A stretch of DNA of 64,000 bases, from positions 248,001-312,000 of the forward strand of contig JAHBZT010000001.1 of assembly GCA_019635315.1 (NCBI GenBank), read 5' to 3'. Positions 27,143 through 38,940 of this stretch are shown piece by piece (position 1 is the first letter of the stretch; each line of letters begins with the position of its first letter). Origin of the DNA: Rubrivivax sp. (GTDB lineage Bacteria; Pseudomonadota; Gammaproteobacteria; Burkholderiales; Burkholderiaceae_C). A program made the position numbers and the translations under genes. The notes beneath the pieces were generated by a model. It did not search any database and was not told the origin of the DNA. It saw only the letters and a program-made list of their open reading frames with translations.

Positions 27143-28617
27143 TTGCCCACGCAGAAGCGCCCGAAGATCTCGCCCAGCAGGTCCTCGGTGCCGAACTGCC
27201 CGGTGATCTCGCCCAAGGCCCGGTGCGCCAGGCGCAGCTCCTCGGCCAGCAGGTCCAGCGCGGCGTCGCGCTGCGCGGCATGGTCGGTGGCGGCGCGCAG
27301 GTGCTCGCGCGTGCGGCGCAGCGCGTCGACATGGCGCGCGCGAGCGATCAGCAGGCCTTCGGCCGCCGGCTGCCAGCCGGCTTCGTGCAGCAGCGCCTGG
27401 CGCAGGGCCTCGAGCCCTTCGCCGCTCTTCGCCGACAGCACGATGGCGCCGGCGGGCAGCGCGGCCAGCACGGCGGGCGCGGCGACGTCGGCCTTGTTGT
27501 AGACCTCCAGCAGCGGCAGCCCCTGCGGCAGCCGCGCGCGGATCGCCGCATCGGCACGGCGGTAGTCGCCGGCATCCAGCCGCGTCAGGTCGTGCAGGAA
27601 GACCACCGCATCGGCATCGCCTATGGCCTGCCAGCTGCGGCCGATGCCGATGCGCTCGACCTCGTCGGCCGCCTGCTCGTCGTCGCGCAGCCCGGCCGTG
27701 TCGACGACGTGCAGCGGCACGCCCTCGATCTGTAGGGTCTGGCTGACGCGGTCGCGCGTGGTGCCCGGGATGGCCGTCACGATGGCCAGCTCGGCGCCGG
27801 CCAGCGCATTGAGCAGGCTGCTCTTGCCGACGTTCGGCTGGCCGGCCAGCACCACGTGCAGGCCGTCGCGCAGCAGCGCGCCCTGGCGCGCACGCGCCAG
27901 CGCCTCGTCGACCGCGGCCGCGATGGCGGCCAGGCGCTGGCGCGCCTGCGCCTTCTCGAGGAAGTCGATCTCCTCCTCGGGAAAGTCCAGCGTCGCCTCG
28001 ACCAGCGTGCGCAGCTCGACGATGCGCCCGGCGAGTTCGTTCACCTGGCGCGAGAAGGCGCCCGCGAGCGAGCGCGCCGCCGAGCGCGCCGCGGCCTCGG
28101 TGCTGGCATCGATGAGGTCGGCCACCGCCTCGGCCTGCGCGAGGTCCAGCTTGTCGTTGAGGAAGGCGCGCTCGGTGAACTCGCCCGGCTCGGCCAGCCG
28201 CGCATGCGGGTCCGTGGCCTGCAGCGCCTGCAGGCAGCGCGCCAGCAGCAGCTGCAGCAGCACCGGGCCGCCATGGGCCTGCAGCTCGAGCACGTCCTCG
28301 CCGGTGTAGGAGTGCGGCGCGGGAAAGTGGATCGCCAGGCCGCGGTCCAGCGCCTCGCCGTCCGCGCCGAGAAAGGGCAGCAGCGTGGCGTGGCGCGGCG
28401 CCAGCGGGCGGCCGCAGACGGCGCGGATCAGCGGCGCAAGGTCGCGCCCCGAGGCGCGCACGATGCCGACCGCGCCGCGGCCGGGCGCGCTGGCGATGGC
28501 GACGATTGGATCGCGCTGGCGGCCGGCGGCCAGCGCGGGGCTTGCCGGGCCGGCGGCGGCCTCGGCCGGCGGTGCGGCGGCGCTGCGCGGGCCGGTCTCG
28601 CCGGGTTCGGCGCTCAT
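27139..28617 (-). CDS. mnmE: tRNA uridine-5-carboxymethylaminomethyl modification GTPase MnmE
   Basis: A 492-residue GTPase that with MnmG modifies U34 of several tRNAs. The N-terminal tetrahydrofolate-binding domain starts at [19 protein letters not shown]. The embedded G domain has GQPNVGKS (259-266), a TTRD switch, DTAG and NKAD. The C-terminus ends in RFCVGK with the conserved cysteine. The start chosen is the ATG at 28617; an extra 20 codons upstream are open but not conserved. It lies in the conserved rpmH-rnpA-yidD-yidC-mnmE order. Confidence 0.96.
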   Translation of the reverse strand: MSAEPGETGPRSAAAPPAEAAAGPASPALAAGRQRDPIVAIASAPGRGAVGIVRASGRDLAPLIRAVCGRPLAPRHATLLPFLGADGEALDRGLAIHFPAPHSYTGEDVLELQAHGGPVLLQLLLARCLQALQATDPHARLAEPGEFTERAFLNDKLDLAQAEAVADLIDASTEAAARSAARSLAGAFSRQVNELAGRIVELRTLVEATLDFPEEEIDFLEKAQARQRLAAIAAAVDEALARARQGALLRDGLHVVLAGQPNVGKSSLLNALAGAELAIVTAIPGTTRDRVSQTLQIEGVPLHVVDTAGLRDDEQAADEVERIGIGRSWQAIGDADAVVFLHDLTRLDAGDYRRADAAIRARLPQGLPLLEVYNKADVAAPAVLAALPAGAIVLSAKSGEGLEALRQALLHEAGWQPAAEGLLIARARHVDALRRTREHLRAATDHAAQRDAALDLLAEELRLAHRALGEITGQFGTEDLLGEIFGRFCVGK

Positions 28618-28847
28618 GTACTCATTGTCGTGGAGCGCCGGCCAGGGAATGGCGCGGGTGGAGGGGCCCCAGGACACTGGCCTGGAACCGGACCTCCCGA
28701 GCCGGCCCGTCGGCTCGCGCCGCGGACCGGGTCACCCGCATGGCCTGCATCGTCGGCCGCCGGCGGCGCCTTCTCAACCCCCATTCAAGGGGAAGGGCCG
28801 CCGCGGGCGTGACCCGCTGCACGGCTTTGCCGCCCGCTCGCGCGGCG

Positions 28848-30560
28848 CTACTTGCCCAGCACGCCCAGCTGCTTGTTGATGAACCACTGCTGCGCGATCG
28901 ACAGGATGTTGTTCGTCAGCCAGTACAGCACCAGCCCGGCCGGGAAGAAGAAGAACATGATGCCGAAGGCCAGCGGCATGATCCACATCAGCCGTGCCTG
29001 CATCGGGTCCGGCGGCGTGGGGTTGAGCCAGACCTGGAACAGCGAGCTCAGCGTCATCAGGATGGGCAGGATGAACCAGGGGTCCTTGGCCGACAGGTCG
29101 GTGATCCAGCCGATCCACGGCGCGTTGCGCATCTCGACGCTGGACAGCAGCACCCAGTACAGCGCGATGAAGAAGGGCATCTGCACCAGGATGGGCAGGC
29201 AGCCGCCCAGCGGGTTGACCTTCTCCTCGCGGTAGATGCGCATCATCTCCTGCTGCATCTGCTGCGGCTTGTCCTTGTAGCGCTCGCGCAGCTCGGTCAC
29301 GCGCGGCGCCACCGCCTTCATCTTGGCCATGCTGCGGTAGGCGCTGGCATTGAGCCAGTAGAACGCGATCTTCAGCAGCACGACCAGCGCGACGATGGCC
29401 CAGCCCCAGTTGCCGAGCAGGCCGTGCAGCTTGTCCAGCAGCCAGAACAGCGGCTTGCTCAGCACCGTGAACCAGCCATAGTCCTTGACCAGGTCCAGCC
29501 CCGGCGCCAGCGCGGCGAGCTTGTTCTCCTCCTGCGGGCCGGCGAACAGGGTCGCCTCGTGGACCTTGCTCGTGCCGGGCGCCACCTCGCCCAGCGGCAG
29601 CACCATCGCCACCGTGTAGTGGTTGTCGGCGACCTTGGCGGTGCGGAACTCGCGCGGCGTGCCGTCGGGCACCAGCCAGGCCGACGCGAAGTAGTGCTGC
29701 ACCATCGCGATCCAGCCGTTGTCGGCCGATCGCTCGTGGCCGGCGTTGCCCTTGGCGATGTCGGAGAAGTCGATCTTCTGGAACTTCTTCGCCTCGGTGT
29801 ACAGCGCCGGGCCGGTGAAGGTGAAGTAGAAGGCGCTCTCGCCTTCCGGCGGGTTGCCGTCGCGCGCCAGCTGCAGGTACAGCTGCGGCGCGAGGACCTG
29901 ATCGCTGCGGTTGACGAGCTCGTGGCGCACGCCGATCGTGTACTCGCCGCGGCGGAAGGTGTAGGTCTTGACGAGCTGACGGCCGTCGACCTCGGCGGAC
30001 TCGAAGCGCAGCGTCAGCACCTGCGCGCCGTCGGCCAGCGTGCGCTCGCCGGGCACCGCGCTCATCGCGCTCAGGTGGTTGGGCAGCGTGACGCCGGGCT
30101 GGCTGGTGATGAGGCCGGTCTGCGCCAGGTACAGGCGCCTGGCGCTCTGGTCCAGCAGCACGATGTTGGCGTTGCGGTCGTTCTGGTCGCGGTGCTGCAG
30201 CAGTTCCAGCCGCATCAGCGTGCCGCCCAGGCTGTCGAAGGTGGCCTTGACGACGTCGGTGGTGATGGTCACGCGCTCGCCAGCCGCCGCGGCCGGCGTC
30301 GGTGACGGCACCGCCGGCGCGGCGCCGGCGACGGCGGCCGGGGCCGGCACCGCGGCGGGGGCAGGCACGCCGGCCGGCACCGCGGCCGGCGCCGCCGCCG
30401 TCCCTGGCGGCGCACCGTCGGCAGCAGGCGCGGTCGCCGCCGGCCTCGGCGTGCCGCCGAAGATCGAAGGCTGGCCGGTGTGCTTGTTCCACGCGTCCCA
30501 CAGCAGGACGAGCGACATCGTGAAGACCACCCACAGCAGGGTGCGGCGCATATCGGTCAT
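28848..30560 (-). CDS. yidC: Membrane protein insertase YidC
   Basis: A 570-residue insertase of the gram-negative type: N-terminal membrane anchor (residues 5-22), proline/alanine-rich linker, large periplasmic domain (about 85-340) and the conserved Oxa1 core with five membrane helices from about residue 350. The core contains YRSMAKMKAVAPRVTELRERYKDKPQ and NPLGGCLPILVQMPFFIALYWVLL. It inserts membrane proteins alone or with SecYEG. Its ATG overlaps the yidD stop by 4 nt (ATGA). Confidence 0.97.
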   Translation of the reverse strand: MTDMRRTLLWVVFTMSLVLLWDAWNKHTGQPSIFGGTPRPAATAPAADGAPPGTAAAPAAVPAGVPAPAAVPAPAAVAGAAPAVPSPTPAAAAGERVTITTDVVKATFDSLGGTLMRLELLQHRDQNDRNANIVLLDQSARRLYLAQTGLITSQPGVTLPNHLSAMSAVPGERTLADGAQVLTLRFESAEVDGRQLVKTYTFRRGEYTIGVRHELVNRSDQVLAPQLYLQLARDGNPPEGESAFYFTFTGPALYTEAKKFQKIDFSDIAKGNAGHERSADNGWIAMVQHYFASAWLVPDGTPREFRTAKVADNHYTVAMVLPLGEVAPGTSKVHEATLFAGPQEENKLAALAPGLDLVKDYGWFTVLSKPLFWLLDKLHGLLGNWGWAIVALVVLLKIAFYWLNASAYRSMAKMKAVAPRVTELRERYKDKPQQMQQEMMRIYREEKVNPLGGCLPILVQMPFFIALYWVLLSSVEMRNAPWIGWITDLSAKDPWFILPILMTLSSLFQVWLNPTPPDPMQARLMWIMPLAFGIMFFFFPAGLVLYWLTNNILSIAQQWFINKQLGVLGK

Positions 30561-30931
30561 GGATCGTTCCGGGAAGTACCGGTCGCAGGGCCGGTCGGGG
30601 CGTCAGGCGGATTCAGGCCGCGCAGGCGCGTGAACAGGCCGGCCGCGGGATGGGAGTCATGCTCGGGCACCGGGTCCAGGCCGCCGTCGCACCAGGGATG
30701 GCAGCGCAGCAGCCGCCAGCCGGCCAGCGCGCTGCCGCGCAGCGCGCCATGGCGTTCGAGCGCGCCGATCGCATAGGCCGAGCAGCTGGGCTCGAAGCGG
30801 CAGGCATTGCCCAGCCAGGGCTTGAGCAGCAGCCGGTAGCCGCGCACCAGCAGCAGCAGCAGCTCGCGCGGCAGCGCCAGCAGCCGCTGCAGGGCGCTGA
30901 GCAAGGTCTCGGCCAACGAGGCGGGCGGCAT
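30557..30931 (-). CDS. yidD: Membrane protein insertion efficiency factor YidD
   Basis: A 124-residue protein from the ATG at 30931. The signature YRLLLKPWLGNACRFEPSCSAYAIGAL followed by GWRLLRCHPWCDGGLDPVP is diagnostic, with the three conserved cysteines. An N-terminal amphipathic helix should place it at the inner membrane next to YidC. The C-terminal tail after DPVP is longer than average. It lies between rnpA and yidC as usual. Confidence 0.93.
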   Translation of the reverse strand: MPPASLAETLLSALQRLLALPRELLLLLVRGYRLLLKPWLGNACRFEPSCSAYAIGALERHGALRGSALAGWRLLRCHPWCDGGLDPVPEHDSHPAAGLFTRLRGLNPPDAPTGPATGTSRNDP

Positions 30932-30950
30932 GGCGTCGGGCGGGGCGGGA

Positions 30951-31448
30951 TCAGGCCAGCGGGACCGCCGGCAGCGGTGGCGCAGGCCGCTGGCGGACGC
31001 GCTCGAGCAGCTGGTCCAGCTCCACGCGCGCGGCGCCCGCCAGCGCTGCCGAGGCGGCCGACGGATAGTCCCGCGGCGCGAACGGCGCGCGCAGGCGCAC
31101 CAGCCACAGGCCGCCGGGCAGCGCCGCCGCATGGCGCTCGAAGGCGCCGCGGATCTGGCGCTTGAGCAGGCTGCGCGTCACCGCGCGGCGGGCGTGGCGC
31201 TTGGGCACGACGGCACCCACCCAGAGCAGCGAGAACTCGTTGTCCACAGGTTCCGGTGAGTTGTCCGACGGACCTGTGGACAACTTGCCGGGTTCGGCCG
31301 TCACGCCCGCCCGGCGAGGTGCCGAAGGACGCCCCATCACGTGATGGACAGCGAAGTGAGCGCTTCGCGAACGCGAGGGCGTCGCGAGCAGGCGTTCGAA
31401 GTCGGGCTTGTGCACGAGTCGCGCCGGACGCGGTGCAGCGGCGGCCAA
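30951..31448 (-). CDS. rnpA: Ribonuclease P protein component
   Basis: A 165-residue RnpA, long for the family (usually about 110-140). The RNA-binding signature KRHARRAVTRSLLKRQIRGAFE sits in the middle, preceded by LLWVGAVVPK. Residues about 46-70 are an insertion (GVTAEPGKLSTGPSDNSPEPVDN) between the first strands; its DNA contains two facing DnaA-box-like sites. A TTG at 31448 gives the full N-terminus (RLVHKPDFERLL); a GTG at 31415 is possible. It lies 25 bases after rpmH. Confidence 0.9.
   Translation of the reverse strand: MAAAAPRPARLVHKPDFERLLATPSRSRSAHFAVHHVMGRPSAPRRAGVTAEPGKLSTGPSDNSPEPVDNEFSLLWVGAVVPKRHARRAVTRSLLKRQIRGAFERHAAALPGGLWLVRLRAPFAPRDYPSAASAALAGAARVELDQLLERVRQRPAPPLPAVPLA
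31239..31284. promoter_or_regulatory. Facing pair of DnaA-box-like sites inside rnpA
   Basis: A perfect 13-bp inverted repeat, GTTGTCCACAGGT (31239-31251) and ACCTGTGGACAAC (31272-31284), separated by 20 bases. Each arm contains TTGTCCACA, one base from the DnaA-box consensus TTATCCACA (31240-31248 plus; 31275-31283 minus). The element lies in the non-conserved insertion of rnpA. Confidence 0.6.
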
Positions 31449-31473
31449 GGCCGGGCCCCGCTGGCGGGCGCGC

Positions 31474-31608
31474 TCAGACGGCCAGGCGCTTGCGGCCCTT
31501 GGCGCGCCGCGCGTTGATCACGGCGCGGCCGCCGCGCGTCTTCATGCGCACGAGAAAACCGTGGGTGCGCGCGCGGCGGATCTTGGAGGGCTGGTAGGTG
31601 CGCTTCAT
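31474..31608 (-). CDS. rpmH: 50S ribosomal protein L34
   Basis: A 44-residue protein, [18 protein letters not shown] then [20 protein letters not shown] and KRLAV, identical in plan to L34 of other proteobacteria. Highly basic, as expected for a large-subunit protein bound to 23S rRNA. It is the first gene of the leftward origin-proximal operon; its promoter is at 31845-31873. Confidence 0.98.
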   Translation of the reverse strand: MKRTYQPSKIRRARTHGFLVRMKTRGGRAVINARRAKGRKRLAV

Positions 31609-31844
31609 GGCGGGGCCTTGCTGGCGGAGGAAGGAAGGGCGCCACGACGATGGCGCCCGGTCGGCAACGGCTCGCGGTTCCGGCGCCACGCCGCAGACCG
31701 CCCGACCCCCGGCCTGCAGGCGCTGCCGGCTCGGGCGGCGACCCAGGAGGTGTCGTGTCAGTGCAACGTCGGCGCCAGAATCTGGGCGCAGCACCGGCCC
31801 AAAAGGGCAAGGCGCAGCCGCCCGGCGAATCCGGGAAACCCACG

Positions 31845-31873
31845 ATTACAGCAAAAAACGCATTCCCGGTCAA
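31845..31873 (-). promoter_or_regulatory. Promoter of rpmH
   Basis: On the minus strand, TTGACC (31873-31868) and TGTAAT (31850-31845) are separated by exactly 17 bases, a near-consensus sigma-70 promoter. The leader to the rpmH ATG at 31608 would be about 230 bases and contains an 8-bp hairpin at 31637-31658. Confidence 0.75.
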
Positions 31874-31908
31874 ACACTTGGACCACAAAGCGGCGCGATC
31901 GGGCGGGC

Positions 31909-31937
31909 TTGACGGCGCCGCCGACATTGTGGATAAC
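31909..31937 (+). promoter_or_regulatory. Promoter of dnaA overlapped by a DnaA box
   Basis: TTGACG (31909-31914) and GATAAC (31932-31937) are 17 bases apart on the plus strand. The consensus DnaA box TGTGGATAA (31928-31936, minus orientation) covers most of the -10 element, so DnaA bound here should block the promoter and give autoregulation. The -10 is imperfect and the call rests on spacing and position about 60 bases before the dnaA ATG. Confidence 0.6.
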
Positions 31938-31997
31938 CGCGGTCCGCCGATCGCGGGGGACGTCATCGGCGGGCCCTCTCCGAAGAAGATTTCCACA

Positions 31998-33542
31998 ATG
32001 CCTCTCGACTTGTGGCAGCAGGGCTGCGAGCGTCTCGCGGCCGAACTGCCGGAACAACAGTTCAATACCTGGATCCGGCCGCTGCTGCCCACGAGGCCCG
32101 CAGTGCCGGCTGGCGCGGAGGCGCCGGCCCTGGCGACGCCGGAGCCGGCGGCGGACGAATCGCCGGCGCCCGAGGTGATCGCCGTCGCGGTGCCCAACCG
32201 CTTCAAGCTCGACTGGATCCGGACCCAGTACGCCGGCCGCATCGAATCGGTGCTGAGCGAGCTGGCCGGCCACCCGGTGCGGCTGGAACTGACGCTGGCA
32301 CCGCGCAGCGAACCGGCCGCCGCCGCGAGCGCGCCGCTGCGGCGTACGGATGGCCGTGCCGACCTGTCGGTGCATCTGCACGAGGTGCTGCAGCGCAGCG
32401 GCGCGCTGCGTGGGGACGGCGGCGCTGGCCAGTCCGCCAACCATGCCTTCGTCCAGGGCGCCGGCGAGGCCAGGGACCGCCCCGAGCGTGCCGAGGCCCC
32501 ACAGCGCACGCCGCCGCCGCCGCTGCACCGGCTCAACCCGGCACTCACCTTCGACACGCTGGTCGCCGGCCGCGCCAACCAGATGGCGCGCACTGCGGCG
32601 CTGCACGTGGCGGGTGCCCCCGGGGTGACCTACAACCCGCTGTTCATCTACGGCGGTGTCGGCCTGGGCAAGACGCACCTGGTGCACGCCGTGGGCAACG
32701 CGCTGCTGAAGGACCGGCCGAACGCGCGCGTGCTGTACCTGCACGCCGAGCAGTTCATCAGCGACGTCGTCAAGAACTACCAGCGCAAGACCTTCGACGA
32801 GCTGAAGGCCAAGTACCACGGCCTGGACCTGCTGCTGATCGACGACGTGCAGTTCTTCGCCGGCAAGGACCGCACGCAGGAGGAGTTCTTCAACGCCTTC
32901 GAGGCCCTGCTGGCCAAGAAGGCGCACATCATCATGACCAGCGACACCTATCCCAAGGGTCTGGTCGACATCGACGAGCGGCTGACCAGCCGCTTCGACG
33001 CCGGTCTCACGGTGGCCATCGACCCGCCGGAGCTGGAGATGCGGGTGGCCATCCTGCTGCGCAAGGCGCAGGCCGAGGGCGCCGAGATGCCCGAGGACGT
33101 GGCCTTCTTCATCGCCAAGAACGTGCGCGCCAACGTGCGCGAGCTCGAAGGCGCGCTGCGCAAGGTGCTGGCCTACAGCCGCTTCAGCCACAAGGACATC
33201 AACATCGCGCTCGCGCGCGAGGCGCTGAAGGACCTGCTGTCGATCCAGAACCGGCAGATCTCGGTCGAGAACATCCAGAAGACGGTGGCCGACTTCTACA
33301 AGATCAAGGTCGCCGACATGTACAGCAAGAAGCGCCCGGCCAGCATCGCGCGGCCGCGCCAGATCGCGATGTACCTGGCCAAGGACATGACCAAGAAGAG
33401 CCTGCCGGAGATCGGCGAGCTCTTCGGCGGCCGCGACCACACGACGGTGCTGCACGCGGTGCGCAAGATCGGCGCCGAGCGCGGCACCAACCCCGAGCTG
33501 AACCAGCAGCTGCACGTGCTGGAGCAGACGCTCAAGGGGTGA
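31998..33542 (+). CDS. dnaA: Chromosomal replication initiator protein DnaA
   Basis: A 514-residue initiator. Domain I starts at [25 protein letters not shown]; a long variable domain II extends to about residue 175; the AAA+ domain has the Walker A lysine at 225 (GGVGLGKTH) and Walker B aspartates at 282-283 ([10 protein letters not shown]); domain IV ends with the DNA-binding signature [14 protein letters not shown] (GRDHTT at 478-483). Domain II with its Ala/Pro content is longer than in E. coli (467 residues). The ATG at 31998 fits domain I. Confidence 0.98.
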   Translation: MPLDLWQQGCERLAAELPEQQFNTWIRPLLPTRPAVPAGAEAPALATPEPAADESPAPEVIAVAVPNRFKLDWIRTQYAGRIESVLSELAGHPVRLELTLAPRSEPAAAASAPLRRTDGRADLSVHLHEVLQRSGALRGDGGAGQSANHAFVQGAGEARDRPERAEAPQRTPPPPLHRLNPALTFDTLVAGRANQMARTAALHVAGAPGVTYNPLFIYGGVGLGKTHLVHAVGNALLKDRPNARVLYLHAEQFISDVVKNYQRKTFDELKAKYHGLDLLLIDDVQFFAGKDRTQEEFFNAFEALLAKKAHIIMTSDTYPKGLVDIDERLTSRFDAGLTVAIDPPELEMRVAILLRKAQAEGAEMPEDVAFFIAKNVRANVRELEGALRKVLAYSRFSHKDINIALAREALKDLLSIQNRQISVENIQKTVADFYKIKVADMYSKKRPASIARPRQIAMYLAKDMTKKSLPEIGELFGGRDHTTVLHAVRKIGAERGTNPELNQQLHVLEQTLKG

Positions 33543-33562
33543 GGGAGCCCCCACGCTCCCTC
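33541..33562 (+). terminator. Hairpin at the dnaA stop codon
   Basis: GAGGGAGC (33541-33548) pairs with GCTCCCTC (33555-33562) around CCCCAC, an 8-bp perfect stem that begins inside the TGA of dnaA. There is no T-run, so it may act as an attenuator or mRNA end-protector rather than a full terminator. Confidence 0.5.
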
Positions 33563-33956
33563 CCGGTCGCTGCCTTGCAGGCCGCGTCGGGCCAGTGGCC
33601 CGACCCCTCACCAGGCACAGGCCATCCACCGGACGGCCTGTGTCCGGGCTCGGCCCCCCGTGGGGGCTTCGCTGGCGACCCGGCCAAGCCGGGCCGCGGC
33701 GACGGCTTGGCTGGTGCTGGCGGTCTTCCTCCCTCGCTGCCTGAGGACAAGGCTGTGGACGACATCCAAGGAAGTGCCCATCCATCCACAGGCCATGCCG
33801 GCCGGCCGTTCTTGTCCCCAAACCCGGTGCAGCGGCACCGTCTGCCGGCCCACAGGCTTGCCCCACTGCCAAGTCCCTGACGGAAAAGGCGAAAATACAC
33901 TTTTCCCCAGGAACCCTGGTTGCCTACTACGGCTACCAGTTCAAGAAGAGGAAGAC
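33543..33956. other. dnaA-dnaN intergenic region, candidate oriC
   Basis: A 414-base gap without a gene. It contains several degenerate DnaA-box-like 9-mers, each two bases from consensus: 33754-33762 (minus), 33782-33790, 33812-33820 and 33901-33909. Hairpins occur at 33586-33604 (GTCGGGCC/GGCCCGAC) and 33616-33642 (CACAGGCC/GGCCTGTG). A short A-rich stretch at 33883-33900 is the most AT-rich part and could be an unwinding element or the dnaN promoter. In many bacteria the origin lies here or upstream of dnaA; the sequence alone does not decide. Confidence 0.5.
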
Positions 33957-35056
33957 ATGATCGTTCTGAAGGCCGCACAGGCCCAGCTGCTGGACGCGCT
34001 GCAGTCGGTGGCCGGCATCGTCGAGCGGCGACACACGCTGCCCATCCTGGCCAACGTGCTGCTGCGCAAGAACGGCGGCACGATCGAGTTCACGACCAGC
34101 GACCTGGAGATCCAGGTGCGCACGCGCGCCGATCTCGGCGGCGACGGCGGCGCGCTGGCCACCACCGTGGGTGCGCGCAAGCTGATCGACATCCTCAAGA
34201 GCCTGCCCGCCGACCAGGTGGTGACGCTGTCCTCGGCGCAGAACAAGCTCACGCTCGCCGGCGGCAAGAGCCGCTTCACGCTGCAGACGCTGCCGGCCGA
34301 CGACTTCCCGCTGGTCAACGAGAGCGTGGATTTCGGGCCCACCTTCAGCGTGCCGCAGAAGACGCTGCGCGGCCTGGTCAACCAGGTGCACTTCGCGATG
34401 GCGGTGCACGACATCCGCTACTACCTCAACGGCATCCTGTTCATCGCCGAGGGCCGCACGCTGACGCTGGTGGCCACCGACGGTCACCGCCTGGCGCTGG
34501 CGCAGGCCGAGCTGGACAGCGAGGTGCCCAGCAAGCAGGAGGTCATCCTGCCGCGCAAGACCGTGCTCGAGCTGCAGCGGCTGCTCAAGGACGAGGAGAC
34601 CGCGATCGAGATGCGCTTCGCGAACAACCAGGCCAAGTTCCAGTTCTCGGGCATGGAATTCGTGACCAAGCTGGTCGAGGGCAAGTTCCCCGACTACAAC
34701 CGCGTCATCCCGCGCAACCACAAGAATGCCGTCGTGCTGGGCCGCGCGCCGCTGCTGGCCAGCCTGCAGCGGGCCGCCATCCTGACCAGCGAGAAGTTCA
34801 AGGGCGTGCGCATCAACCTGGAACCCGGCCTGCTGCGCATCGCCAGCAGCAACGCCGAGCAGGAAGAGGCCAAGGAAGAGCTCGAGATCGACTACGCCGG
34901 CGACGCCATCGAGATCGGCTTCAACGTCACCTACCTGATCGATGTGCTGGCCAACATGTCCGCCGAGATGGTGAAGCTGGAGCTGCAGGACAGCAGCGCC
35001 AGCGCGCTGTTCACGGTGCCGGAGCAGCCGGGATTCAAGTACGTGGTGATGCCGAT

Positions 35057-35066
<10 letters not shown>
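33957..35066 (+). CDS. dnaN: DNA polymerase III subunit beta (sliding clamp)
   Basis: A 369-residue clamp with three repeated domains. The opening MIVLKAAQAQLLDALQSVAG, ERRHTLPILANVLL, the middle VATDGHRLALAQ and the final PGFKYVVMPMRI are family hallmarks; PMR at the C-terminus is the conserved clamp-loader-facing end. AAGAGGAAG gives a strong ribosome site for the ATG at 33957. It lies in the dnaA-dnaN-gyrB operon order; no recF gene separates dnaN and gyrB. Confidence 0.98.
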
Positions 35067-37742
<2,676 letters not shown>

Positions 37743-37760
37743 GCCTTCCTGCCGGCCCCG

Positions 37761-38369
37761 GTGACCCAGGACCCGCGCCGCCACAGCCCCGCTGCCGAGC
37801 GCAACCAGGGGCCCATCCTGGCCGAGCTGCAGCGGCTGCTGCCGGCGCAGGGCCTGCTGCTGGAGATCGCCAGCGGCACCGGCCAGCATGCCGCCTTCTG
37901 CGGCGCCGGCCTGCCCGGCTGGCAATGGCAGCCCAGCGACTTCGAGGCCGAGGCGCTGCCGTCCATCCGCGCCTGGTGCGCCGGCCTGGCCAACGTGCGC
38001 CCGCCGCTGCGGCTGGACGTGCTGCAGTCGCCGTGGGCCGGCGTGCCGGCGCAGGTGGACGCCATCTTCTGCGCCAACCTGATCCACATCGCGCCCTGGG
38101 CTTGCTGCCCGGCGCTGATGCAGGGCGCGGCGCGTCACCTCGCGCCGCAGGGCCTGCTCGTCACCTACGGCCCCTACCTGGAGGACGACGTGCCCACCGC
38201 GCCCGGCAACCAGGCCTTCGACGCCGACCTGCGCGCGCGCAACCCGGCCTGGGGGCTGCGCCGGCGCGAGGACGTGCAGGCCGAGGCCACGCGCGCCGGC
38301 CTGGCGCTGCGCGAGCGCGTCGCGATGCCGGCCAACAACCTGCTGCTGGTGTGGGGGCGTGCCGCGTAG
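37761..38369 (+). CDS. DUF938 domain-containing protein (SAM methyltransferase-like)
   Basis: A 202-residue protein of the DUF938 family, which has a class I methyltransferase fold. [17 protein letters not shown] starts the domain; [17 protein letters not shown] (about residues 32-48) is the SAM-binding motif [19 protein letters not shown] and [21 protein letters not shown] are family marks. No substrate is known. The start is GTG at 37761, only 18 bases after gyrB. Confidence 0.9.
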   Translation: MTQDPRRHSPAAERNQGPILAELQRLLPAQGLLLEIASGTGQHAAFCGAGLPGWQWQPSDFEAEALPSIRAWCAGLANVRPPLRLDVLQSPWAGVPAQVDAIFCANLIHIAPWACCPALMQGAARHLAPQGLLVTYGPYLEDDVPTAPGNQAFDADLRARNPAWGLRRREDVQAEATRAGLALRERVAMPANNLLLVWGRAA

Positions 38370-38399
38370 GCCCTGCAGGCCGCCTCGCACTCAGGGCTA

Positions 38400-38449
38400 G
38401 CAGGCCGCGCTCGCCCCTTCGCTGGCGCCGAAACCCGCGCAGGCGGGTT
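38400..38449. repeat. Intergenic repeat with hairpin
   Basis: The spacer between the convergent DUF938 gene and the next gene contains GCAGGCCGCGCTCGC (38400-38414), identical to 3498-3512, and a 7-bp perfect hairpin AACCCGC (38432-38438), loop GCAG, GCGGGTT (38443-38449). The hairpin could end transcription from both sides. Confidence 0.6.
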
Positions 38450-38461
38450 CCGACGTCCCGC

Positions 38462-38824
38462 TCAGGCCTGCCAGACGCCGTAGCCGGCCTCGCGCAGCGC
38501 GATGGCCAGCTCCACTTCCATCTCGCGCGCCGCCTCGTAGGGCATCGGGTTGTAGACCTCGTACAGCGCCGGCAGCAGCCGCAGGCCGTAGTCGAGCACG
38601 AAGCGGTTGGCCTGGATGCCGGCCTTGTGGCGGTCGAAGCGCAGGTCGGGGTCCAACCCCGTCATGCCGACGTAGACGAAGGGCATGCCGAGCCGGTGGT
38701 CCGGGTTGGCCTGGCGGAAGCGCGCCTCGTTCCACACCGGGTCCGCGAGCTCGACGACATAGACATGGTGACGATGGCGCCGCCCGGGGCCCCGGGCACG
38801 TTTCGCAGCGGCCGCGCGTGTCAT
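38462..38824 (-). CDS. Small GIY-YIG-like protein of unknown function
   Basis: A 120-residue protein. After a basic N-terminus it reads [13 protein letters not shown], then [21 protein letters not shown], and ends with [22 protein letters not shown]. The spacing of the VYVVEL and VYVGMTG strands, the R-F-x-x-H-K-x-G segment and a late glutamate recall the GIY-YIG nuclease core, but the canonical GIY tyrosine is replaced. Whether it is catalytic is unclear. It is convergent with the DUF938 gene. Confidence 0.65.
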   Translation of the reverse strand: MTRAAAAKRARGPGRRHRHHVYVVELADPVWNEARFRQANPDHRLGMPFVYVGMTGLDPDLRFDRHKAGIQANRFVLDYGLRLLPALYEVYNPMPYEAAREMEVELAIALREAGYGVWQA

Positions 38825-38940
38825 GGCCGCGCATGATGCCCGCTGCCGCGTGCGGCGTCCGTGTCGCCCGTCGCCACGCCAGCCGCTAAGCTTGCGACCG
38901 GCGCGGCCGCCGTGCGGGGCCGCAGGACAGGAGCGCAGGC

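Larger units (their letters stand above)
31609..31997. other. rpmH-dnaA intergenic region, candidate part of oriC
   Basis: This 389-base gap holds the divergent promoters of rpmH and dnaA, a perfect DnaA box TGTGGATAA at 31928-31936, a weaker one (TTTCCACAA, 31990-31998) at the dnaA start, an AT-richer patch around 31840-31890, a hairpin in the rpmH leader (GGGCGCCA 31637-31644 with TGGCGCCC 31651-31658) and an 8-bp inverted repeat in the dnaA leader (CCGCCGAT 31944-31951 with ATCGGCGG 31965-31972). Genes diverge from here. It may be the origin or only the dnaA regulatory region. Confidence 0.55.

Noticed and set aside
28618-28847. A gene or RNA between yidC and mnmE
   Set aside because: The 230-base gap has only weak GC-rich hairpins (for example CCCC-ATTCAA-GGGG near 28780) and no codon-like pattern or promoter.
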